Assembly: GCF_000186865.1 (NCBI RefSeq)
Contig: NW_008705566.1
Coordinates: 1,791,699-1,855,698 of the forward strand
Reading direction: 5' to 3'
Source: Aureococcus anophagefferens
Taxonomy: Eukaryota > Sar > Pelagophyceae > Pelagomonadales > Pelagomonadaceae
DNA length: 64,000 bases
Part shown: positions 40,117 to 50,208 of the stretch, piece by piece
Layout: each line of letters begins with the position of its first letter
How positions within the stretch are numbered: position 1 is the stretch's first letter
Made by a program: the position numbers and the translations under genes
Notes under the pieces: generated by a model
Told to the model about the DNA's origin: nothing
What the model saw: the letters and a program-made list of their open reading frames with translations, nothing else
Database searches by the model: none

Positions 40117-41670
40117 CTAGAACGTCGCGCTGCCCGGGTAGCGGGGGTAGGGGATCGAGTCGCGGATGTTCTCGATGGCGGAGACGTAGCAGACGAGGCG
40201 GTCGAAGCCGAGGCCGTAGCCCGCGTGGGGCACGGAGCCGTACTTGCGGAGGTCGAGGTACCACCAGTAGTCCTCCGGGTCGAGGCCGAACTCGACCATC
40301 TTCGCCTCGAGCTTGTCCGTGCGCTCCTCGCGCTGCGAGCCGCCGACGAGCTCGCCGACGCCCGGCGCGAGGAGGTCGAAGGCCGCGACGGTTTCGCCGT
40401 CGTCGTTGTCGCGCATGTAGAAGGACTTGATGGTCCGCGGGTAGTCGTAGACGAAGACGCAGTTGCCGCCGCAGTGCGTCTCCGCGAGCCAGCGCTCGTG
40501 CTCCGTCGCCAGGTCCGTGCCGAACTCGACGTCCGGGAACTGCCACTTCGACGGGTCCTTGGCGATCTCCGCCCGGAGCACGTCGACGGCGTCGGCGTAC
40601 TTGAGGCGCACGAAGGGCGCGCCCGTGGCGATGGACGTGAGGCGGTCCAGCAGCTCCTTGTCGCCGTAGAACTGGTCGCAGAACTTGAGGTCCGCGCCGC
40701 ACTTGTCGAGCGCCGCGGCGATCGTGGACTTGAGCAGCGCCTCGGCGTTGTCCATGGCCTCCGTGATCGTCGCAAAGGCCATCTCGGGCTCGATCATCCA
40801 GAACTCGGCGAGGTGCCGCGACGTCTGGCTGTTCTCCGCGCGGAACGTCGGGCCGAACGTGTAGACGTCGCCCATCGCGCACGCGTAGGTCTCCGCGCTG
40901 AGCTGGCCGCTCACCGTGAGGAAGGCGGACCGCGCGAAGAAGTCGTCCTCGAAGCCGTTCTCTTTCGTCGCCGCCTTGGCGAGCGCGTCGCCCGAGAGCG
41001 ACGTCACGCGGAACATTTCGCCCGCGCCTTCGCAGTCCGACGCGGTGATGATGGGGCTGTGCACGTAGGCGAACCCCTCTTGCTCGAAGAAGCGGTGGGT
41101 CGCCTGGGCGAGGCACGACCGCAGGCGCGCCGCCGCCGCGAGCGTGTTCGTCCGCGGCCGGAGGTGCGCGATCGATCGCAAGAACTCGAGCGAGTGGCGC
41201 TTCTTCTGGAGCGGGTAGCCCTCCTCGCAGCCGCCGACGACCTCGAGGGTTTCGGCCTTGAGCTCGATGGCCTGCTTGCCGCCGGATGTGACGATCTCGC
41301 CCTCGACGGCGACCGCGCAGCCCGTCGACACGGCCTTGAGCTCCTTCAGCGCGGCCTCGCCCTCGAAGACGCACTGGAGGCCGCCGAAGCTCGACCCGTC
41401 GTTGACCTCGAGGAAGCCCAGGGCCTTCTGCGCGCGCACGGTCCTAGCCCAGCCCTTGATCACCGTCCTCGTGCCGACGAGCGACTCCGGCGCCTCGGCC
41501 TCGACGATGCTCTTGATCTTCAGGCGCGGCGGCGCCTCGACGCCCACGTCCATCGTCGCCGCGCAGAGCGGCCGCGCGAGGCGACCCTTCGGCGCCAGCG
41601 AGAACGAGCGGCCCACGGCTGCGAGCATGGCACAGGCCATGGTGCGAGCGGCGAACCAGCTCATGCTCAT
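40117..41670 (-). CDS. Asparaginyl-tRNA synthetase, organelle type
   Basis: 517 residues. The leader ([28 protein letters not shown]) suggests organelle import; the ATG of MSMSW was chosen over an upstream TTG. An OB-fold anticodon domain ([36 protein letters not shown]) is followed by the class II core: motif 2 at [20 protein letters not shown] and motif 3 at [20 protein letters not shown]. AsnRS signatures include [11 protein letters not shown] and [17 protein letters not shown]. It charges tRNA-Asn in plastid and/or mitochondrion. The bacterial-type length and sequence support organelle use. Confidence 0.93.
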   Translation of the reverse strand: MSMSWFAARTMACAMLAAVGRSFSLAPKGRLARPLCAATMDVGVEAPPRLKIKSIVEAEAPESLVGTRTVIKGWARTVRAQKALGFLEVNDGSSFGGLQCVFEGEAALKELKAVSTGCAVAVEGEIVTSGGKQAIELKAETLEVVGGCEEGYPLQKKRHSLEFLRSIAHLRPRTNTLAAAARLRSCLAQATHRFFEQEGFAYVHSPIITASDCEGAGEMFRVTSLSGDALAKAATKENGFEDDFFARSAFLTVSGQLSAETYACAMGDVYTFGPTFRAENSQTSRHLAEFWMIEPEMAFATITEAMDNAEALLKSTIAAALDKCGADLKFCDQFYGDKELLDRLTSIATGAPFVRLKYADAVDVLRAEIAKDPSKWQFPDVEFGTDLATEHERWLAETHCGGNCVFVYDYPRTIKSFYMRDNDDGETVAAFDLLAPGVGELVGGSQREERTDKLEAKMVEFGLDPEDYWWYLDLRKYGSVPHAGYGLGFDRLVCYVSAIENIRDSIPYPRYPGSATF

Positions 41671-41817
41671 ACGCTGCGTCACGCCGCGGTTCAATAGACG
41701 TTCAAGCGACGTCAACGTCTCGACGTTGCCGCGCGCGCCGCCGCCGCGAACCGCCGCGCCCGCGCATACACGGAGAGAAAAACACCGAGCGGCGATCGAT
41801 CTTACTTGCGGCCTCCC

Positions 41818-42849
41818 TCAGGGGAACTCCATCATGCGGAGCTCGTCCTTGCGCCAGCAGAGGCGGCCCTTCATGCCGCCGAGGTCGAGCGCGTCGAGCG
41901 CGGCCATCTCGGCGTCGTCGAGGACGAAGCCCAGCTCGGTGTTCGCGCGGATGCGGCCCTTGTCGCGCGACTTGGGGATGACAGCGTAGCCCTTCTGCAC
42001 GGCCCAGCGGAGGAGGACCGCGGCGGGCGTCGCGCCGTGCGCCTTCGCCGCGGCGGCCGCGGCCGGGTGCTCGAGCAGGGGCGGCCGGTCGAGTTCCGCC
42101 CAGTGCTTCGCCGCCGAGTCCTGGCCGCCCAGCGACGCGTAGGCCTGCACGAGGATCGCGTGCTCCGCGCAGAGCTCCACGACGTCCTTCTGCTGGAGGT
42201 AGGGGTGGAGCTCGTTCTGCAACACCGCGGGCTTGACGCGCAGGCCCTCCCACTCCAACAACTTGCGCAGGTGGTCCGCGCTGAAGTTCGACACGCCGAT
42301 GGCGCCGCACTTGCCCGCGAGGTACGCGTCCTCCATCGCGCGCCACGTCTCGAGGCGCACGGCCGCGATGTCCTCGTGGCCCTTCTTGAAGTAGCACTCG
42401 ATGCCCTCCTTGGCGATGCGCTCCTTCGACCGGCCCATGGCGCTGTAGCCCGGCCCGGGCCAGTGCATGAGGAGCAGGTCGACCTTGTCGACCTTGAGCC
42501 GCGACAGCGACTGGTTGAGGCACTTCGTCGTCTCCGCGTGGCCGTGGAAGCCGCGCCACTGCTTCGTGATGAGGAAGACGTCCTCGGTCTTGGCCTTGCC
42601 GACGATGGGCTCCATCTTGCCGCCGCAGTAGACGTGCGCCGTGTCGAGCAGCCGGTAGCCCGCGGCGAGCGCGTGCTTGATCGCGGACCCGGCCTCGCCC
42701 TCCTTGAGCTTGTAGGTCCCGAAGCCGACGACGGGCATCGCCACGCCGTTGTTCAGCGTCGCGGTCCAGGACAGCGGCGGGCCGCTCAGGTCCAGAGGCG
42801 CCGCTTTGGCGCCGGTCTTCGCCTTCTTGCGCGGCGACGTTTCGGCCAT
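41818..42849 (-). CDS. Aldo-keto reductase
   Basis: 343 residues. Typical AKR motifs: MPVVGFGTYKLKEGEA, YRLLDTAHVYCGGKMEP (catalytic Asp and Tyr), VFLITKQW (catalytic Lys), LLLMHWPGPGYSAMGRSKER (catalytic His), CGAIGVSNFSADHLRKLL, and the NADPH-binding AVIPKSRDKGRIRANTELGF. It reduces aldehydes or ketones with NADPH, probably in the cytosol. The basic N terminus (SPRKKAKTGAKAA) might be a nuclear signal. The insertion after LLLMHWPG is longer than in many bacterial AKRs and resembles eukaryotic algal members. Confidence 0.93.
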   Translation of the reverse strand: MAETSPRKKAKTGAKAAPLDLSGPPLSWTATLNNGVAMPVVGFGTYKLKEGEAGSAIKHALAAGYRLLDTAHVYCGGKMEPIVGKAKTEDVFLITKQWRGFHGHAETTKCLNQSLSRLKVDKVDLLLMHWPGPGYSAMGRSKERIAKEGIECYFKKGHEDIAAVRLETWRAMEDAYLAGKCGAIGVSNFSADHLRKLLEWEGLRVKPAVLQNELHPYLQQKDVVELCAEHAILVQAYASLGGQDSAAKHWAELDRPPLLEHPAAAAAAKAHGATPAAVLLRWAVQKGYAVIPKSRDKGRIRANTELGFVLDDAEMAALDALDLGGMKGRLCWRKDELRMMEFP

Positions 42850-43080
42850 TTCGGCGGCGGGTGATGCGCGTGCTGCGGGAGGGCGTACGGGCGTCGTTCG
42901 CAGCGCGCGTACAAAGAAAACGGAGCACGACGCTTTGAAAAAGCGGAGACCAGCAGCGTCGCGGGAGAGGCCTCAAGGAGGGTTCACCTTTGGCGCAAGA
43001 CCATTCGCAGCGACGGGGCCTGCGTCTGAGGCGTCGTCGGCCCCGTCTCCACAAGCGCGGGACCCCGCGTCTGAGGCGCC

Positions 43081-43714
43081 ATGGCCGAGTCTCAGCTCGT
43101 CCAACAACTTCCGCACGAGTGCCGGACAACGCTCTACAAGATCCTCAGTAAAATCACGACGAGCGACGACCCGAAGTTCCGCGTGCTGCGCATGGACAAC
43201 GCCGCCATCCAAGCCAAGGTCGTGCGCCACGCCGGCGCCCTCGAGCTCCTCGCGCTCTGCGGTTTTTCGCTCCAGGCGGACCGCACCCTACTCCTCCCAG
43301 CCACCGCCGACCCGCTGCCACAGCTGCGCGCCCTGGAGGCGCTCCGGGCCGCGGGCGCCGCGCCCGCGCCGCGACCCGCGCCGGCCGCCGCCGCGCCGGC
43401 CGCGGCGACGCGCGGCGGCGCCGACCAGGAGACGCTGCGGCAGCAGGCCGAGGCGCGGCGCGTGCGCGACGCGTCCCTCGCCGCCCAGCGCGCGGCGGAG
43501 CGGCGCCGCTGGGCCGAGGACGCCGCGGACCGCCGCGGCGACGCGCCCCGCGGCGACGCGGCCGCGGACCGCGCGCGCGTGGAGGCGACGCTCCGACGCG
43601 CCGCGGCGCGCTCCGACGCGGTGCCAGCGGCCCCATCAACTTCCGACAGTGTCCCGGCGGTCCCAGCACCAACCCGCGCGGCGGTCCCGCCGCCCCGACC
43701 TCAATCCGCCCCCG

Positions 43715-43746
<32 letters not shown>

Positions 43747-44406
43747 GCCGCGGGCGCGCGGCTGCGCTTCCGCGTGCGCCTGCCCGCGGGCTCGTCGGCG
43801 ACGCTCGCCGTCGGCGGCGACGCGACGCTCGGCGAGCTGCGGCTCCGCGTCGCCGAGGCCGCGGGCGAGGCCGCGGACGGCCTCGTCCTGCTCCGCGCGC
43901 AGCCGCGACGAGTGTTCGAGGCGACGCTCGAACACTCGCGCCTCGCGGACCTCGGCCTCGCGGACGGCACGGCCCTCGTCGCCATGCGCATGGCGTCGCG
44001 GGGCGTCGTGCACCGGGGCCACCTCGAGGCCGCGGTCCGCGGCGCCGTCGGCGACGCCGTCGACGACGACTTCATGGAGCGCATGGACTACGAGGAGATC
44101 TTGGAACTCCAGGCGCGCATCGGCGACGTCGACACGAAGCCCGGCGTCGACGACTGCCTGCGCGCGACGACGCTCGGCACCCTCGACGCCGCGGACATCG
44201 CGCGCCGGGCCGCGACGGGCGGCGACGACGCGCGGTGCATGGTCTGCCTCGAGGACTTCGCCGCGGGCGACGGCGTCCGGACGCTGCCCGCATGCCCCCA
44301 CGCGTTCCACGCCGCGTGCCTCGCGGCCTGGCTCGCGACGAAGCCGACGTGCCCCGTCTGCGCGACGCCCGTCGTCGTCGCGGCGCGGGTAAACGCGCAC
44401 GTTTAG
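43081..44406 (+). CDS. PUB domain, UBX-like domain and RING-H2 finger protein
   Basis: 441 residues. Residues 1-85 match a PUB domain (LPHECRTTLYKILSKITTSD, KFRVLRMDNAAIQAKVVRHA, LLALCGFSLQ), which binds the p97/CDC48 tail. A charged helical and Pro-rich middle part follows. Residues about 225-310 look like a UBX or ubiquitin-like fold (LRFRVRLPAGSSATLAVGGD, RLADLGLADGTALVAMRM). The C terminus is a RING-H2 finger (CMVCLEDFAAGDGVRTLPAC, PHAFHAACLAAWLATKPTCP). This suggests an E3 ligase working with CDC48. The combination is unusual. The stop overlaps by 3 bp the stop of the converging transporter gene. Confidence 0.72.
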
Positions 44407-45764
44407 GAGCGCGCGAGCTTCGCCGCGGTCGTGTACGTCGTGTAGACCATGGCGACGACCCCGAACACGGAGATGGCGACGTGGGCGACCTTGGACGTCG
44501 CCGACGGCTTCTCCGACACCTTGAGGTGCAGGAGGGGCGGGATGACGAAGCCCATGAGCGAATTGCAGACGCCGCCGACGAGGTCGACCATGTCGGAGAA
44601 GTCGGGCACGCCGAGCGCGACGGCCAGCACGAGCGCCACGGTCGCGAAGCGATAGGCGACCCTGACCGGCCGCGCCGGCAGGCCCCGGGCCCGGGCCCAG
44701 TCGACGAGCGGCGGCTCGAGGATCGCGCGCGGCGCGAGGAGGATCAGCGGCGTCGTCAGGACGATGTTCGCGCAAAAAAATAAAATCACAACATCCAAAG
44801 CGACGGACGTCGTCGCGAAGTTGGACAGCACGTTCGGGCAGGGCCCCTCGTAGTTGTGGCCCAGGTCCGGGTCGCTCGGGTGGCAGTGGCCGCGATAGAA
44901 GAGGACCGCGGACGTCCCGGCGAAGACCGCGTTGACGAACGCGATGACGGCGAAGGCCCAGCAGGCCGCGGTCGCGAAGGTCGTCGTCGGCGCCTTGGCC
45001 GCGGGGCGCTTCGGCCGCATGCCGTGGGCGATGGGCAGCACGACGATGTGGATCGCGAAGAGGAAGACCGTCGAGCCAAAGAACGAGGGGACGCCCGCGG
45101 GCTTCGCGAGCGGCCCCACGCCGGCCTCGCGCTTGCCCGCGCCGCCGCCGACGACCCCGAAAATGCCCGCGGCGACGGCGACGTTGCCGAGCATGGACGT
45201 GAAGCTCAGCGTCTTCGCGGAGTCGATGAGCGCGAGGAGGAAGACGATGGGCGAGATGGCGGCCGCGAAGACCGGCGCGCCCGCGGTGCCGCCGACGTAG
45301 CGGCTCACGATGGGCGGCAGCACGCCGGCGCAGAAGTCGACGTAGGCCGCGCAGACGCCGAAGCACGTGCAGACGACGCCCGCGAGGCACGCGGCCTCGG
45401 CCGCGTTGACGCCGCCGACGACCGCGCCCGGGAACGCGCGCGCGGCGACGGCCGGGTAGCTCAGGTTCGCGCCCGCGGGCGCCACGGCGCGCTCGGCCCG
45501 CTCCAGCAACACGATGGTGTAGACACTCAAAGCGCCGAGCGCCAGCGTGCACACGGCGGCGAGGCCCACGCCCGCCTCGTGGAAGGCGAAGGGCAGGGCG
45601 AAGGTGCCGGCGCCGATGGCGCACTTGATCATGCCCAGGGCCGCGCCGAAGGCCGTCGACGACTCATCGTCGTGCTCCGTCTCTTCCGAGTCCAGGAGCA
45701 GGGGCTCGTCGAGCTCTCCGACGCTGGCCATCAGGGGCTCGTCGAGCTCTCCGACGCTGGCCAT
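44403..45764 (-). CDS. Amino acid transporter, AAAP family (SLC38/SLC36-like)
   Basis: 453 residues. The acidic N-terminal tail starts with an exact 11-residue duplication (MASVGELDEPL twice). The first membrane segment has the family glycine pattern (GMIKCAIGAGTFALPFAFHE), followed by about ten more segments such as LAAVCTLALGALSVYTIVLL, FFGSTVFLFAIHIVVLPIAH and VALDVVILFFCANIVLTTPL. This matches AAAP/Avt vacuolar or plasma membrane amino acid transporters. Substrate is not determinable. The stop TAA overlaps the TAG of the RING gene. It is head to head with the methyltransferase-like gene (142 bp between ATGs). Confidence 0.85.
   Translation of the reverse strand: MASVGELDEPLMASVGELDEPLLLDSEETEHDDESSTAFGAALGMIKCAIGAGTFALPFAFHEAGVGLAAVCTLALGALSVYTIVLLERAERAVAPAGANLSYPAVAARAFPGAVVGGVNAAEAACLAGVVCTCFGVCAAYVDFCAGVLPPIVSRYVGGTAGAPVFAAAISPIVFLLALIDSAKTLSFTSMLGNVAVAAGIFGVVGGGAGKREAGVGPLAKPAGVPSFFGSTVFLFAIHIVVLPIAHGMRPKRPAAKAPTTTFATAACWAFAVIAFVNAVFAGTSAVLFYRGHCHPSDPDLGHNYEGPCPNVLSNFATTSVALDVVILFFCANIVLTTPLILLAPRAILEPPLVDWARARGLPARPVRVAYRFATVALVLAVALGVPDFSDMVDLVGGVCNSLMGFVIPPLLHLKVSEKPSATSKVAHVAISVFGVVAMVYTTYTTAAKLARS
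45699..45764 (-). repeat. Exact 33-bp tandem duplication including the start codon
   Basis: 45732-45764 and 45699-45731 are identical 33-bp units, each encoding MASVGELDEPL, so the transporter gene has two in-frame candidate start codons 33 bp apart. Confidence 0.95.
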
Positions 45765-45906
45765 CGCCTGTCGATCAATCAGAAGCCCGTGAGAGGCAGC
45801 ATCGAGGTGTGGCAAACCTCGCCAAAAACTGAGGTTCCCGATGGCCCCGACCGATGGTATCCGCAGTTGCCAGCGCGCGCCCGCGCCGCCGGCCTTCGCC
45901 ACCACC

Positions 45907-46866
45907 ATGATCCGCTGCCTGCTCCTCGTGCTCCTCGCCGCGACGGCCCGCGCGCAGCGCGGCGCGCGCAACGGCACGCGCCGCCTCCAGGCTTTGGACC
46001 GGTCGCCGAGCTTCTACGACGTCGCGCGCAAGACGAACACGGACAAGATCAAGGGCCGCGCGAACCTCGCGAAGCGCGACTTCCAGTACGCGGGCTCGCA
46101 GAACGACAAGTGCAAGGTCTTCGGCCACTTCTACGACACGATCTACGACCGGTGGATGCCCCGGGCCGACGCGCCGCGGTTCCAGTTCCTCGAGATCGGC
46201 TACTTCAACGGCCACGGCTTCGACGCGTTCATGGAGTTCCTGCCCAACGCGGAGGCGCACTCCCTCGAGGTGTCGTGCCTGCCGCCCGGCGACGGCAAGG
46301 TCGACGGCTACTGGACGGAGTGGCCCAAGGCCTGGGGCAACTTCGCGAAGACGAACCCGCGCTACGGGTCGCTGCGCGCGGCGAAGCGGCTCCACTGCGG
46401 CGACGCGTCGTGGTTCGACTTCCTCGAGGCGACGTGGACGACGCACATGCGGCGGCCGGACGCGCCGCCGCTCAAGGTCGTCGTCGACGACGGCTCGCAC
46501 ATCGCGTCGCAGATGGTCGACACGGTGTTCTTCTGGTTCCCGCGCCTCGCGCCGCGCGGCGTGCTCGTCGTCGAGGACATCCAGCCCACGGACGCCGCGA
46601 ACCCGTTCCGCGCCAAGTTCCTCCCCCAGATGATGCACGACCTCCACTTCTGCGGCAACCCGGACACGCTCCGCGAGGTCGAGCGCTTCCCGACGCTCCG
46701 GCCGCTCCTCAACTCGATCCACTGCGAGCTCCACGTCTGCGTCTTCGAGCGCAACGACGAGCCCGCCGTGCCGGACCTGTCCCGGGAGCTGTCGACGCAG
46801 CCGGCCCACGCGCTCGACCCCGCGGCCTACGGCGGGCAGCGGCCGCGGGGCCGCGCCGGCGGCTAA
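45907..46866 (+). CDS. Secretory-pathway methyltransferase-like protein
   Basis: 319 residues with a clean signal peptide (MIRCLLLVLLAATARAQ). The rest has a class I SAM-methyltransferase pattern: RFQFLEIGYFNGHGFDAFME (motif I), AHSLEVSCLPPG (acidic end of strand 2), KVVVDDGSHIASQMVDTVFF and APRGVLVVEDIQPTD. The VVDDGSH and EDIQ elements occur in the cephalosporin hydroxylase/type 24 methyltransferase group, some of which methylate sugars. An O-methylation role in Golgi glycans is inferred. An earlier in-frame ATG at 45841 was rejected because it would mask the signal peptide. Confidence 0.65.
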   Translation: MIRCLLLVLLAATARAQRGARNGTRRLQALDRSPSFYDVARKTNTDKIKGRANLAKRDFQYAGSQNDKCKVFGHFYDTIYDRWMPRADAPRFQFLEIGYFNGHGFDAFMEFLPNAEAHSLEVSCLPPGDGKVDGYWTEWPKAWGNFAKTNPRYGSLRAAKRLHCGDASWFDFLEATWTTHMRRPDAPPLKVVVDDGSHIASQMVDTVFFWFPRLAPRGVLVVEDIQPTDAANPFRAKFLPQMMHDLHFCGNPDTLREVERFPTLRPLLNSIHCELHVCVFERNDEPAVPDLSRELSTQPAHALDPAAYGGQRPRGRAGG

Positions 46867-46968
46867 TAAAAGTCATGCTCCCCGGAGGCCGCGGCGCGCC
46901 GTCGGCTAGAGTAAAGGTCGCGAGCTTAAAAGGCGAACGGGGGGGAAGGGAGGACGTGATGCCCCGCC

Positions 46969-48617
46969 TCAGTTCTCGAGGAGGGGGCGGATGATGTTCG
47001 TGTGGGCGCCCGGGTCGACCTCCTGGTCCTTGCCGCCGCCGAACTCCTTGGTCCACTCCGCGTTCTTGAACTTCTCGCCGCTCCACGCGTGCTGGAAGTG
47101 GGCCTCGAAGTCGAAGCCCTGGGGGTCGGCGATGCGCTCCTCGATGACGGGCTGGAAGCGGCGGATCAGGCCCTGGACGGGCCAGGCCGCGGCGTCGCCG
47201 AGCGCGCAGATCGTGTGGCCCTCGATCTGGCGCGAGATCTCGTCGAGCATGCCGATCTCGCGGACGTCCGCGTCGCCGACCTCCATGCGCTCCAATATCG
47301 TCTCGAGCCAGCCCGTGCCCTCGCGGCAGGGCGTGCACTGGCCGCAGGACTCGTGGCGGTAGAAGTGTGCGAGGCGCCGGATCGCCGCGATCATGTCGAC
47401 GGTGTCGTCCATGACGGTGACCGCGGCCGTGCCCAGGCCGGACCCGCGCGCCTTGAGGTCGTCGAAGTCCATGAGCGCCTCCTCGCACTCCTCGATGGGC
47501 AGCACGGGCACGGACGACCCGCCGGGGATGACGGCCTGGAGCTTGTTCCAGCCGCCGCGGACGCCGCCGCAGTGCTTGTCGATGAGCTCGCGGAAGGGGA
47601 TCGACATCTCCTCCTCGACGACGATGGGGTTGTTCACGTGGCCGCTGATCGCGAAGAGCTTCGTGCCCGCGTTGTTCTTGCGCCCGAAGCCCGTGAACCA
47701 GGACGCGCCGCGGCGGAGGATCGTCGGCGCGACGGCGATGGTCTCGACGTTCGTCACCGTCGTCGGGCAGCCGAAGACGCCGACGTTCGCCGGGAACGGC
47801 GGCTTGAGCCGCGGCTTGCCCTGCTTGCCCTCGAGGGACTCGATCAAGGCCGTCTCCTCGCCGCAGACGTAGGCGCCCGCGCCGCGGTGCAGGTACATGT
47901 CGAAGTCGTAGCCGGACCCGCACGCGTTCTTGCCGATGAGGCCCGCCGTGTAGGCCTCGTGGATCGCCTCGTCCATGACCATGGCCTCGTTGAAGTACTC
48001 GCCGCGGATGTAGATGTAGCACGCGCGCGCGCGCATCGCGTAGCCCGCGAGGAGGCAGCCCTCGACGAGCTTGTGGGGATCCTTGCGCATGATCTCGCGG
48101 TCCTTGCACGTGCCGGGCTCGGACTCGTCGGCGTTGATGACGAGGAAGCTCGGCCGGCCGTCCGAGGCCTTGGGCATGAAGCTCCACTTCAGGCCGCTCG
48201 GGAACCCCGCGCCGCCGCGGCCCCGCAGGCCGCTGTCCTTCATCTCCTGGACGATCCAGTCCGGGCCCATCCACATGATGTCCTTGGTCATGTGCCAGTC
48301 GCCGCGCTTCTTCGCGTCCCCCAGGCGCCAGTCCTCCTCGCCGTAGAGGTTCGTGAAGATGCGGTCCTGGTCCTTGACTGCGGGGGGGCGGCGCGGTCGA
48401 CATCGCGCGTCCGGGGGGCGCGCGCGCGCGCGCGGGCGTCCGTGGACGCGTTTGTGGCGATTGGGGACGCCGAGCGCGCACGACCCCCGTAGACGCGCCC
48501 CGCGTCGTCGCTCAGGGCCCGGGTGGCGGCCGGGGCGCTTCGTCGCAGGGACGAGCGCGCGCCGGCCGACGCGCCCCGGAGGGCGCCAGAGAAACGAGCC
48601 ACGGTGGCGGCAGCCAT
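46969..48617 (-). CDS. Mitochondrial complex I 51-kDa subunit (NDUFV1/NuoF), two exons
   Basis: Exons 48485-48617 and 46969-48377 give 513 residues. Exon 1 encodes an Arg/Ser/Ala mitochondrial presequence ([20 protein letters not shown]). The mature protein has the FMN site [16 protein letters not shown], the NADH-binding [20 protein letters not shown], and the 4Fe-4S ligands [14 protein letters not shown] plus HTICALGD. It oxidises NADH and passes electrons into complex I in the inner membrane. The 107-bp intron is GT-AG (phase 1), joining VYG to VKDQDRIF. No target duplication is visible at this intron. Confidence 0.96.
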
Positions 48618-48788
48618 TTCGCTTGCCTCTCGAGCCAGCTCGACGTCGTGGCGGGGGTCCGCGCGACGGCCCGCCGCCTCGCCCGAGGCTCGCCCGGCCG
48701 CCGGTCGACGGCGGCCCGGCGGCCGAGGTGCACGAGTGCACAACCAGCAGACTAGGCGAGGGAGATCAACACGACGTCTAAGAACCCA

Positions 48789-50084
48789 CTACGCGCCCTG
48801 GGGCCGGTTCGCGCGCCACTCGCGGAGCGGGTGCTTCCGCGGCGGGTGGAAGTTGCGGCACTTGCCCTTGGCATAGAAGATGCAGGCGTCGCCGAAGCGG
48901 CAGGCCGTCGCGGAGGGCGGCGTCGTCGGGTCCGGCGCGTCGCGGAGCTCGAACTTGGCCACCAGGGGCAGGTGGTCCGAGGGCCAGGGCGCGGCCGGCA
49001 GGTTCGCGCGGTCCTCGACGACGGCCAGCACGGCCGACGGCGCGAGCTGGCGCGGCGTGAAGAAGAGGTAGTCGATGGCGTGCGTGAAGTCCGGCGCGAC
49101 GGACGTGTACGGCGGCTCGGCGCCCTGCACGGCCGCGTAGGCCGACTTGAACAAGAGCCCTCTCCCGCCGCACGCGCGCGCGTTCGTGCGCGTCATCTCG
49201 ACGTAGGCGTCGGGCGGCGCGATGCGCGGGTCCCAGGATTTGTAGGCGAGCGTGTTGAAGTCGCCCGCGGCGACGACGGGCGTGTCGAGCGTCGTGCCCT
49301 GGCTCGCGTTCTTCGGATGCGTGAGCATCTCCTCCATCTTTTTCCGCAATTGCTTCAGCCCCGCGACCTGCTGCTGCGTGCAGGGCACGCCGTTGCTCAT
49401 GGGCACGTCGAGGTGGACGGACGCGACGAGGACCGGCAGATCGCTCGCGGCGTGGCGGAGCAGCGCGAGGATCGCGCCCTTCTGGCTCTCGGCCGCGCGC
49501 GAAACGCCGGCCACGTACTGGGGCTTGTCGAAGGTGACGAAGCCCACGTGGATGCGCCGGAACGCGGCCAGCTTGTAGTAGACGCCCACGGTGAGCTGCT
49601 TGCCGTCGCGCTTGTACTCGCCGCCGAACCCGGCCTTCGTCAGCAGTTCGTGAACTTTGTGCGCGTGGTTGAAGCGGCAGTGTCCCAGGGCGCACCAGTC
49701 GCAGTACTCGCGCCGGCAGCGCTGCATCTCCTGGAGGCAGATGACGTCGGGGTCCCGCCGCAGCGCGGCGGCGACGGCCTGCTCGCAGCCCGACGAGTCC
49801 TCGCCGGGTTTGCACCGCGGCGCGCGCTGGCCCGCGAGCTTCGACACGTCCTTGGCGCTGTCCGCCTCCAGGTTGAGGGTCAGGACCGTGAACTCGCGGG
49901 CCGGGTCCGGCCGCCGCGCGACGACCCAGGTGCGCGGGTAGGCGCTCGACGCCCGGCCCTCCTTGTAGTCGTCTATCGTGAGCTGGAGCGCCGCGAGGCG
50001 GTGGCTCAGGTCCTCCTTGCTCGGCGGCGCGCCGCTGCTGCTGCTCTGGATGCAAGGAGGGCAGCGGGCGCAGAGGGCCGCCAT
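48789..50084 (-). CDS. CCR4-type exonuclease/endonuclease-exonuclease-phosphatase with CCCH-like fingers
   Basis: 431 residues. The EEP fold shows FTVLTLNLEAD, VICLQEMQRCRREYCDWC (catalytic Glu), VASVHLDVPM, VVAAGDFNTLAYKSW and TSVAPDFTHAIDYLFFTP, ending with WPSDHLPLVAKFEL (catalytic Asp-His). The family includes CCR4/Nocturnin/Angel deadenylases. A CCCH-like Cys/His cluster (CDWCALGHCRFNHAHK) is inserted near the catalytic core, and another CCCH finger lies near the end (CRFGDACIFYAKGKCRNFHP), suggesting direct RNA binding. Role in mRNA decay is inferred. The gene is head to head with the FHA gene (125 bp between ATGs). Confidence 0.78.
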   Translation of the reverse strand: MAALCARCPPCIQSSSSGAPPSKEDLSHRLAALQLTIDDYKEGRASSAYPRTWVVARRPDPAREFTVLTLNLEADSAKDVSKLAGQRAPRCKPGEDSSGCEQAVAAALRRDPDVICLQEMQRCRREYCDWCALGHCRFNHAHKVHELLTKAGFGGEYKRDGKQLTVGVYYKLAAFRRIHVGFVTFDKPQYVAGVSRAAESQKGAILALLRHAASDLPVLVASVHLDVPMSNGVPCTQQQVAGLKQLRKKMEEMLTHPKNASQGTTLDTPVVAAGDFNTLAYKSWDPRIAPPDAYVEMTRTNARACGGRGLLFKSAYAAVQGAEPPYTSVAPDFTHAIDYLFFTPRQLAPSAVLAVVEDRANLPAAPWPSDHLPLVAKFELRDAPDPTTPPSATACRFGDACIFYAKGKCRNFHPPRKHPLREWRANRPQGA

Positions 50085-50208
50085 CGGAAAAGACAGTTGC
50101 TGAGGCGCGCGTGTGTGTGCCAACGACAAAGGCTGCCCCCGAAGCTCGGCAGCAACAAAACTTTGTTTACCTCGCCGATTCAACATCCACAGCCACCAGA
50201 AGCGCAGC

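Noticed and set aside
44856..46994. Long plus-strand frame over the amino-acid transporter and methyltransferase genes
   Set aside because: Arg/Ala/Gly-rich shadow translation with no motifs; the opposite-strand and other-frame genes have clear domains.
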